Shown in pieces: positions 59,027 through 64,000 of a DNA stretch of 64,000 bases. Made by a program: the position numbers and the translations under genes. The DNA is from a virus. The stretch is from positions 33,146 through 97,145 of IMG/VR virus record IMGVR_UViG_3300035701_000011, one strand, 5' to 3'. The notes beneath the pieces are model-generated. The model was given only the letters and a program-made list of their open reading frames with translations, ran no database searches and was not told the DNA's origin. The stretch's first letter is position 1. Every line of letters begins with the position of its first letter.

Positions 59027-59755
59027 TTTGTTTTCCTCCTTATCTTTTATACAATTACATTTTCCACAATTTACGCAGATTGGTTCTTCTATAACCAAAG
59101 CTGCAAAAACTAAGTCTTGATTAAAGACTTCATTTGTTATCTTTTCTGCTTCATCTATTATTTTTTTATTGGCTGTAGCTAGTAATTTTTCTGCATATGC
59201 TTCTTTACATGCTGGAGTTTCGCCTTCAATAAGAATACCCACTCCATGATAAATTATCGGGTCGATTGATTTAATACCATTTCCTAAATCATGTAAAACA
59301 GAATTACCATTTTCATCTTTGTTCCATATCTCAAAGGAGACCGCCATTTTATTTCCTTTTACCATTTCTTTCATTTTTTCAAATTCTTCTGGAAATAAAG
59401 ATTTATATATTGCTATATAAGTAACAATTAAATCTTTTTCTAACTTTGCATCTAAAATCCACCCACATATATAATTCTTTCCTAAATGCGACCAGTTGGC
59501 TTGCTTTCCCACAAGTGTAGGAAGTGCTTTTTTAGCTGCTTCTTTAGGCAATACAATATTATTTCTGTTTGGAACATCTGTTCTTGCGTAAATTGTTTTT
59601 AGTATAGCTATATCTGGGCTGGGAACAACCAAATTCATTTTTTCTGCTATTTTTATAAGTTCAGAATCTTTTGATATTTCAATAAATTCACTTTTTGATT
59701 CTTTTGCTAAATCATAAAGATATTGAGCCAATATTTTCTTGTTACAATTTTTCAT
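57974..59755 (-). CDS. Prohead protease with C-terminal scaffold
   Basis: 593 residues. Residues 1-190 look like the prohead protease fold (VRIDT-like strands, MAVSFEIW near residue 134, IDPIIYHGVGILIEGETP). Residues about 228-234 form a Cys-rich bridge (CVNCGKCNC). The rest is an acidic scaffold: ARHLPHHNGEGDLGKE, then Glu/Lys-rich coiled coil. An internal start at 59026 allows the scaffold to be made alone. The family normally cuts itself and the scaffold during maturation. Confidence 0.7.
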   Translation of the reverse strand: MKNCNKKILAQYLYDLAKESKSEFIEISKDSELIKIAEKMNLVVPSPDIAILKTIYARTDVPNRNNIVLPKEAAKKALPTLVGKQANWSHLGKNYICGWILDAKLEKDLIVTYIAIYKSLFPEEFEKMKEMVKGNKMAVSFEIWNKDENGNSVLHDLGNGIKSIDPIIYHGVGILIEGETPACKEAYAEKLLATANKKIIDEAEKITNEVFNQDLVFAALVIEEPICVNCGKCNCIKDKEENKMELVELFANVTKEEEITFELAMAFYYSSDEDKAKLTEDAAKWTKKFINGLPDSAFAAIEPAYPEKTEDKNARHLPHHNGEGDLGKEKSNANLDLPHYKNALARCNQIKPISDSISAEDLQAKASTHLERHKDALEKSSEEPKTEVKPIETQAQEIPVVAETKIEEPKVEVTLEVKTEAEVKPEEKKEEAQPLEVIEPKIIVKTTSIYSEVRIDTYIDGTPSGTQEVKGYTKTITEYKDGTKDEVETEVEIKKKFDFAEVEEKVNAAKAEKDAEIATLKAEQERILVEKDKEITIIKQELGKKDQEIAELKPPEVEVKKEMAVGTVEVKTKTDTQKQAENINAIIASKHKK

Positions 59756-60488
59756 TTTTATAAACCTCCAATTTTTCTATATAATATTTTTGCCAATAAT
59801 CACGATTATGATTGACTCTTAAATTACATTGTTCACATAATGTTATTAAATTATCTTTAGAACAATTATTTTTATTATAGTCTATATGATGCACAGGTAA
59901 TTCTATTCCTCTGACTATAAGGTGCTCTTCTTCGGTCATACCGCAATTCTGACAAGTATAATCGTCTCTTTTACGAATTAATTCTTTTAAATTATCATTA
60001 AATTCGTTAGGATATGGTGCATTTGCTTGACCATGTATGAAACTGTGGTGATTTTTTCCAAAATTATGTTTTCTATAACATTCATTGCATCTTCCATCTA
60101 CGGTAGTATAAGAACTTAATCTTTTTCCACAATCTTTGCATTTCGGTTTACCACCTTTAAAATTTGGATGGTTATCACCTGTATTAAATTTATTCCAACA
60201 TTTTCTACATCTTTTAGTTCCAACTTTCCAAGAAGAATAACTTATTTCTTTAGTTTTACAATCTATACAATAATATTTTTTAAATGTACTACCGTCTTTA
60301 TAAGCAGGATTATTTTCTTTTTCTTGAATTCCTTGATGCGATTCTGAATTAGAACGAATTTTAATCCCATATTTTTTCATAGTGTATGTTAATTTATGTC
60401 TACTAATTCCCAAAGAATTAGCAATAATTACTAATGTTTTTCTTTTTGTTATATATTCTTTTTGTAGAAATTTTTTAGTTATTTTCAT
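59742..60488 (-). CDS. HNH endonuclease, family B (copy 2)
   Basis: 248 residues. N-terminal helix-turn-helix (LVIIANSLGISRHKLTYTMK), three zinc pairs (CIDCKTKEI, CKDCGKRLSS, CNECYRK), then the HNH core CQNCGMTEEEH...VHHIDYNK, NNCSKDNLITLCEQC. It shares VHHIDYNKxNC with copy 1 at 55804. It lies between the portal and protease genes, overlapping both by 14 bases, a neat insertion between core head genes. Confidence 0.8.
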   Translation of the reverse strand: MKITKKFLQKEYITKRKTLVIIANSLGISRHKLTYTMKKYGIKIRSNSESHQGIQEKENNPAYKDGSTFKKYYCIDCKTKEISYSSWKVGTKRCRKCWNKFNTGDNHPNFKGGKPKCKDCGKRLSSYTTVDGRCNECYRKHNFGKNHHSFIHGQANAPYPNEFNDNLKELIRKRDDYTCQNCGMTEEEHLIVRGIELPVHHIDYNKNNCSKDNLITLCEQCNLRVNHNRDYWQKYYIEKLEVYKNEKL

Positions 60489-62133
60489 TTATTATTTCCG
60501 ATTTAACCCACTTGTCGCCTACTTTTTTATAACCGTGCTTTTTTAACCAACGTTTCATTGCCGACCAAGCTACTGGAAATGCGTAATCTTCTCCTTTGGG
60601 TAATGATTTATTAAAAACTTGTATAAAAACTTCTTGAGCACCTTTAGGATATTTCTTTAAAAATGCTGGAGGATTATCTTTATCATAAGGAGCAATTATT
60701 AAATCATCTGCTAAACTAGCAGTTTTATTTTTTGTTTCAGGTGTATTTTTCTTTTTATTTTGGTCTTCTAATTTAGTTGTGTCTTTAGGTTTTGCTGGAA
60801 TTCCCATTCTATCAGGAATGTCTTCTCTATTCTGAATTAGATGAGGATAGAATAAATCTTCATCACCATTTTCTAATTCTTTTTGTCGTCTTTCTTTTTC
60901 AGTTATTGGGTCTAATCCTAATATTTCTTGATATGTCTGAATACTCATTGAACCTCTATCGAATCCACTTCTTAAATCTGCGAGTAAATTTTCTACATTA
61001 ATCCTAAGTGGACTATTTACAATAATAATATTACCCTTATCACTAAATAGTTTTTTATGAGCATTTTTATTTCTTTCTTCTATTAAATATATTGCTTCTA
61101 ATAAAATTCCTTTAAATCCTTCTACTCCTTCATTAACTTCAGAAATAAATGCTTTGGGATTTAATCTTGATTCTTGTCTTGAAGGACTTATTTCAAGCAT
61201 ATCGATAAAACCGAGACCTGCTAAAATAGAACGATAACCCTGACGATATAAATCTTCTGCTAAAATTTTACTCAAATCAGGAATTAAGTGGTCATATTTT
61301 GTATCAAATGTATCGGCTAAAAATGGTGTTTTTCCTTTTTCACTTTTATATTTTTTAATTTGTTCTTTCCAACTTTCAGCTAATTCTTTTAATTCATCAT
61401 CTCCCCAATCGATTCCTGCTTGAGATAATTCTGGAGAACCTTTTTGAATTAAAAATAAATAAGGTAAAATCTTAGAAATAACTTCATCAGATTTATCTTG
61501 TAATGTTTTCATTCCTAACCAATTTTTATAAACACCTTTTCTAATTAAATAAGGTGTAGCATATTCATCAAACCAACGATTATAAGGTTTTTGCACAATT
61601 ATTTCTTCATTTTCAGTTCCAGGAATTCCTATTTTATTTGCTTCATCTAAATAATATTTATCACTACCTAATTTATAATTTGGGTCTTTTGGTCTTGCTA
61701 CATAAATAGACCCACCATTAACAAACCACATTGTGGTTGGAACTTCTATTGTAACATTATCTACTGAAATTTTTTCCCAACCAGAAACTCTCAAAATACA
61801 AAAAGAAGAACCTTCCCATCTCTCTTTGAAATATTCTTTGGAAAGGGCTTGTAATCCAGTTGGAATTCCTTTAATTTCTATATTTATATCTTCCAACCAA
61901 ATATTTAATAATTTTTGGAGAGTACTTTCAGAACATTCTACTCTATATTTGGCTTCTGATGCAGAATTAACTGCATAATCCAAAATACTATTTATTGTTC
62001 CTGAAATATCAGAATCCAACATCTCTTTAATTTTGGAACATCTATCGTGATAATCGGAAGGAACTGAAATACCTCCACTTTCAAATAAATAATTTAAAAA
62101 TTTTTGAAAATAACCACCCAATGCATCTGCCAT
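60475..62133 (-). CDS. Portal protein with C-terminal ChaB-like domain
   Basis: 552 residues. N-terminal portal body (SILDYAVNSASEAKYRVEC; NRWFDEYATPYLI; FIDMLEISPSRQESRL; SMSIQTYQEILGLDPITEKE) and a linker rich in Lys/Asn, then residues about 480-545: AFLKKYPKGAQEVFIQVFNK, AFPVAWSAMKRWLKKHGYKK, the ChaB type (small, helical). Extra ChaB ends are known on some phage portal proteins. It forms the packaging entrance. CTTTTCCTACTCC-type leader gives AAGGAGTAG before ATG. Confidence 0.82.
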   Translation of the reverse strand: MADALGGYFQKFLNYLFESGGISVPSDYHDRCSKIKEMLDSDISGTINSILDYAVNSASEAKYRVECSESTLQKLLNIWLEDINIEIKGIPTGLQALSKEYFKERWEGSSFCILRVSGWEKISVDNVTIEVPTTMWFVNGGSIYVARPKDPNYKLGSDKYYLDEANKIGIPGTENEEIIVQKPYNRWFDEYATPYLIRKGVYKNWLGMKTLQDKSDEVISKILPYLFLIQKGSPELSQAGIDWGDDELKELAESWKEQIKKYKSEKGKTPFLADTFDTKYDHLIPDLSKILAEDLYRQGYRSILAGLGFIDMLEISPSRQESRLNPKAFISEVNEGVEGFKGILLEAIYLIEERNKNAHKKLFSDKGNIIIVNSPLRINVENLLADLRSGFDRGSMSIQTYQEILGLDPITEKERRQKELENGDEDLFYPHLIQNREDIPDRMGIPAKPKDTTKLEDQNKKKNTPETKNKTASLADDLIIAPYDKDNPPAFLKKYPKGAQEVFIQVFNKSLPKGEDYAFPVAWSAMKRWLKKHGYKKVGDKWVKSEIINENN

Positions 62134-62168
62134 CGCCTACTCCTTTTCTATAAAATATTTATTCATTT

Positions 62169-62249
62169 TTATACTAATATAATTCTTTTTCTTGGAATAA
62201 GAGCATACATATTATCTATATAAAAAGTATTATCTGCATCAGCATCCAT
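62169..62249 (-). CDS. 26-residue mini-protein with strong ribosome site
   Basis: MDADADNTFYIDNMYALIPR and six residues. AAGTAAGGAGTAACAATA precedes ATG, within the repeat at 62251-62272. Too small to assign; the leader is its main support. Confidence 0.35.
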   Translation of the reverse strand: MDADADNTFYIDNMYALIPRKRIILV

Positions 62250-62250
62250 T

Positions 62251-62272
62251 ATTGTTACTCCTTACTTTATTA
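62251..62272 (-). repeat. 22-base leader repeat, copy 2
   Basis: Identical to 50798-50819; see there. Confidence 0.6.
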
Positions 62273-62290
62273 CTCTATAAAGAAATTTAG

Positions 62291-62527
62291 TTATACCAGA
62301 TATGTCTGTAATAATTTTTTATAATTGGCGATAACTTGTTCTTTCTGTTTCTGTAATTCGTCTATTTTTGTCTGATAATCATTGATAATTGTTATTTTAT
62401 TAGCATTTACTTTAGTATCTTCTGTTACTAATAAAGTATCTCTTTCAGAAATAAGTTCATCTAATTTCATAGTTATACTATCTACTTCAATTTTTGAAAG
62501 AATAACTATTTCTTCATTTTCAGTCAT
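62291..62527 (-). CDS. Hypothetical coiled-coil protein
   Basis: 78 residues, continuous charged helix (SKIEVDSITMKLDELISERD; KIDELQKQKEQVIANYKK). AAAGGAGAAAAACAAA precedes ATG. A small assembly or regulatory protein; unknown. Confidence 0.45.
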   Translation of the reverse strand: MTENEEIVILSKIEVDSITMKLDELISERDTLLVTEDTKVNANKITIINDYQTKIDELQKQKEQVIANYKKLLQTYLV

Positions 62528-63246
62528 TTTGTTTTTCTCCTTTTACAATACATTAATCCGATTATTATTATTCCTAAAATTCCAGTAATTGTTCTATGAA
62601 ATGGTAAATCGATGATACCTTGTAACAATAAACATAGATAACTTATAGAAAGATAATCATATCCTATCCACTTTAATGGTAAAAGTATTAAAAATAAAAT
62701 TATCATCATTTTTAATACTCCAAATTCATAAAATCCTTGAATTAAATCTGACTCAACAAATTTTGTACCTTTTTTTATAACTGTTCCATTTTCAATTATT
62801 GATTTATTTTGTGGCAACTTTGAAAATGTATTTATTCCCTCGCCTATCCAAATATGTTTCCAATTACTTAAAGTATAATCATAAAGTTCAATTCTTGTCT
62901 TAAAATCTTTAAACAAATTTCTATTTTGGTTTAGAAAATTTCCTCCAATCATTCCAAATAAAATACCAAAGATAATTATAAATATTGCTAATAATCTATT
63001 TTTTTGCCAGGATTTTATTAATAAAAATAACCCTATACATTCCCATCCTATCCAACTTCCACCTTTTGCCATAGCAATTAAACATATTACTATACTCCAT
63101 ATTTTTAATAACTTATTTTTTATAGTGAATAATATAGGAAATCCCATTCCAATAATAAAGGGATAAGTCTTTGGAATATAAATTATTCCTTGTGGTAACA
63201 AAGATAAATATGCTATCATCATTATAATAAATTTAATTATTTTCAT
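62524..63246 (-). CDS. O-antigen ligase/polymerase-like membrane protein
   Basis: 240 residues with about seven membrane helices and a periplasmic-type loop. AMAKGGSWIGWECIGLF and the loop ending FVESDLIQGFYEFGVLKM follow the WaaL/Wzy layout (GSW in helix; conserved polar-then-LQ-E-G element). The family joins or polymerises glycans at the outer membrane or cell surface. It is short for the family, so a trimmed form. Next to the collagen-like fibre gene; it could change the surface glycan the fibre recognises. Confidence 0.55.
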   Translation of the reverse strand: MKIIKFIIMMIAYLSLLPQGIIYIPKTYPFIIGMGFPILFTIKNKLLKIWSIVICLIAMAKGGSWIGWECIGLFLLIKSWQKNRLLAIFIIIFGILFGMIGGNFLNQNRNLFKDFKTRIELYDYTLSNWKHIWIGEGINTFSKLPQNKSIIENGTVIKKGTKFVESDLIQGFYEFGVLKMMIILFLILLPLKWIGYDYLSISYLCLLLQGIIDLPFHRTITGILGIIIIGLMYCKRRKTK

Positions 63247-63455
63247 AATTTAAACATAATCAAATTTTTAAAATTTAAAATAAATACTTCTTCTATTGTT
63301 GTTAATGCCATTGTTCTATAAAAGGTCCTTTGAAGTTCAGAATAACTTTTCTTCATTGACGCAGAATTATTAAAAATAATAAGTAATGATGTTAAAAATA
63401 TAATTAATATTTCAATTTTCTTTTTTAGTAAGTAATAAGAAAAATTAATAATCAT
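63243..63455 (-). CDS. Small membrane protein
   Basis: 70 residues: basic/hydrophobic start (KKKIEILIIFLTSLLIIF), then a polar region and end (VFILNFKNLIMFKL). Overlaps the O-antigen-ligase-like gene by 4 bases. Function unknown. Confidence 0.4.
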   Translation of the reverse strand: MIINFSYYLLKKKIEILIIFLTSLLIIFNNSASMKKSYSELQRTFYRTMALTTIEEVFILNFKNLIMFKL

Positions 63456-63471
63456 TTATTTCTCCATTTCA

Positions 63472-64000
63472 TTATTGAAAAAATAATCTAATATCAAGAC
63501 CTCTTGTTCCTGTTCCTGCCACATCTACATCTATTCTTATCTGGTCTCCAGTTTGTACATCATCGGCTGTTGTATCTATCACAGGTTGTACATTCGCATT
63601 ATTAGAATTCCATTCATTTTCGTCTATAGTAATACGAGTAGAAAGCATATCAACATAAGTCATTCCCGAGGTTGGAGTAGCAGGGCGACCTCTGGTTATC
63701 TGAATAGTAGGAGTTCCCGATGAAGAACGAGTATATACATTTGCTTCTATTCCGATTAAATTTAATCCATTTAAATTGGCTGTAATAGTAACATATCTTT
63801 GTCCGTCGCCAGTAACAACTAAAGTTGCTTCTTCAAAAACTCTTAAATAATATCCCTTTACTCCTGTTGGTCCAGTCGGACCTGTTGGTCCAGTCGGACC
63901 TACTACGGTAGAGTCAGCTCCTGTGGGTCCTGTTGCACCTGTTGGTCCAGTCGGACCTACTACGGTAGAGTCAGCTCCTGTGGGTCCTGTTGCACCTGTT
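63472..64000 (-). CDS. Collagen-like tail fibre, 5' end outside window
   Basis: The frame is open to the right edge. Reading leftward it encodes Gly-x-Thr triplets ([20 protein letters not shown] repeated in 19-residue units), then [20 protein letters not shown] and a C-terminal beta domain ending [14 protein letters not shown]. Collagen-like triplets plus a terminal knob are common in phage fibres and form trimers. ATG 63663 is only an internal Met. An O-antigen-ligase-like gene follows downstream. Confidence 0.75.
   Translation of the reverse strand, partial: TGATGPTGADSTVVGPTGPTGATGPTGADSTVVGPTGPTGPTGPTGVKGYYLRVFEEATLVVTGDGQRYVTITANLNGLNLIGIEANVYTRSSSGTPTIQITRGRPATPTSGMTYVDMLSTRITIDENEWNSNNANVQPVIDTTADDVQTGDQIRIDVDVAGTGTRGLDIRLFFQ
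63864..64000 (-). repeat. Tandem repeat coding collagen-like triplets, 57-base period
   Basis: TACTACGGTAGAGTCAGCTC recurs at 63901 and 63958, giving a 57-base (19-residue) unit. Richer in G and C than the surroundings, as expected for Gly/Pro codons. Continues past the right edge. Confidence 0.75.

Noticed and set aside
63864-64000. CRISPR-like array at the right edge
   Set aside because: The 57-base units are direct tandem repeats in frame that encode Gly-x-Thr collagen-like triplets; no spacers.
1-64000. Stop-codon reassignment (TAG or TGA)
   Set aside because: TAA, TGA and TAG all terminate genes at normal positions (for example TAG at 4530 and 22952; TGA at 5790), and core genes are free of internal stops.

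Overview
The window is an internal segment of the genome of a tailed double-stranded DNA bacteriophage (Caudoviricetes). A complete head and tail gene set (large terminase, portal, protease/scaffold, HK97-type capsid, connectors, tube, tape measure, hub) sits with a phage replication and recombination set. No sheath or contractile-tail baseplate gene was seen, so a siphovirus-like particle is the best guess. The DNA is very AT-rich (roughly 27-30% GC by eye). Genes are tightly packed, with ATGA/TAATG overlaps and AGGAG-type ribosome binding sites. The genetic code looks standard: TAA, TGA and TAG all end genes. The host cannot be named. Both window edges cut through open genes, so the genome is longer than 64 kb.

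Layout: bases 1-39,128 are all transcribed rightward. 1-8.8 kb holds a primase-polymerase/helicase, a RecA-like recombinase, a nuclease, a receiver-like protein and many very small proteins, often cysteine-rich (zinc-binding). 8.8-21.5 kb holds the large terminase, a family B DNA polymerase, two PP-loop (PAPS-reductase-like) enzymes, RuvC, SSB, and an SbcD/SbcC (gp47/gp46-like) pair. The SbcC homologue is broken into two genes by an HNH endonuclease exactly at the zinc hook. 21.8-27.2 kb is an unusual set: M16 peptidase, peptide deformylase, M50 intramembrane protease, MFS transporter and ClpP-like protease. 27.2-39.1 kb is a 12-kb glycan-modification island: LicD-type transferases, glycosyltransferases including a tandem two-domain GT4 protein, an RmlD-like reductase, a nucleotidyltransferase-kinase fusion, a PIG-L deacetylase and a WbqC-like protein.

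Bases 39,109-64,000 are transcribed leftward. In transcription order they hold a collagen-like fibre (cut by the right edge), an O-antigen-ligase-like membrane protein, portal, protease with a nested scaffold, capsid, connectors, tube protein, a tRNA-Thr(UGU), tail chaperone candidates, tape measure, small tail proteins and a large hub/adhesin. The leftward unit ends at a strong terminator that lies inside the last rightward gene.

Eight HNH homing-type endonucleases of two families are scattered between core genes on both strands. Reading line by line I found no GATC tetranucleotide in the window. Over one hundred would be expected from base composition, so strong selection against this site is likely.
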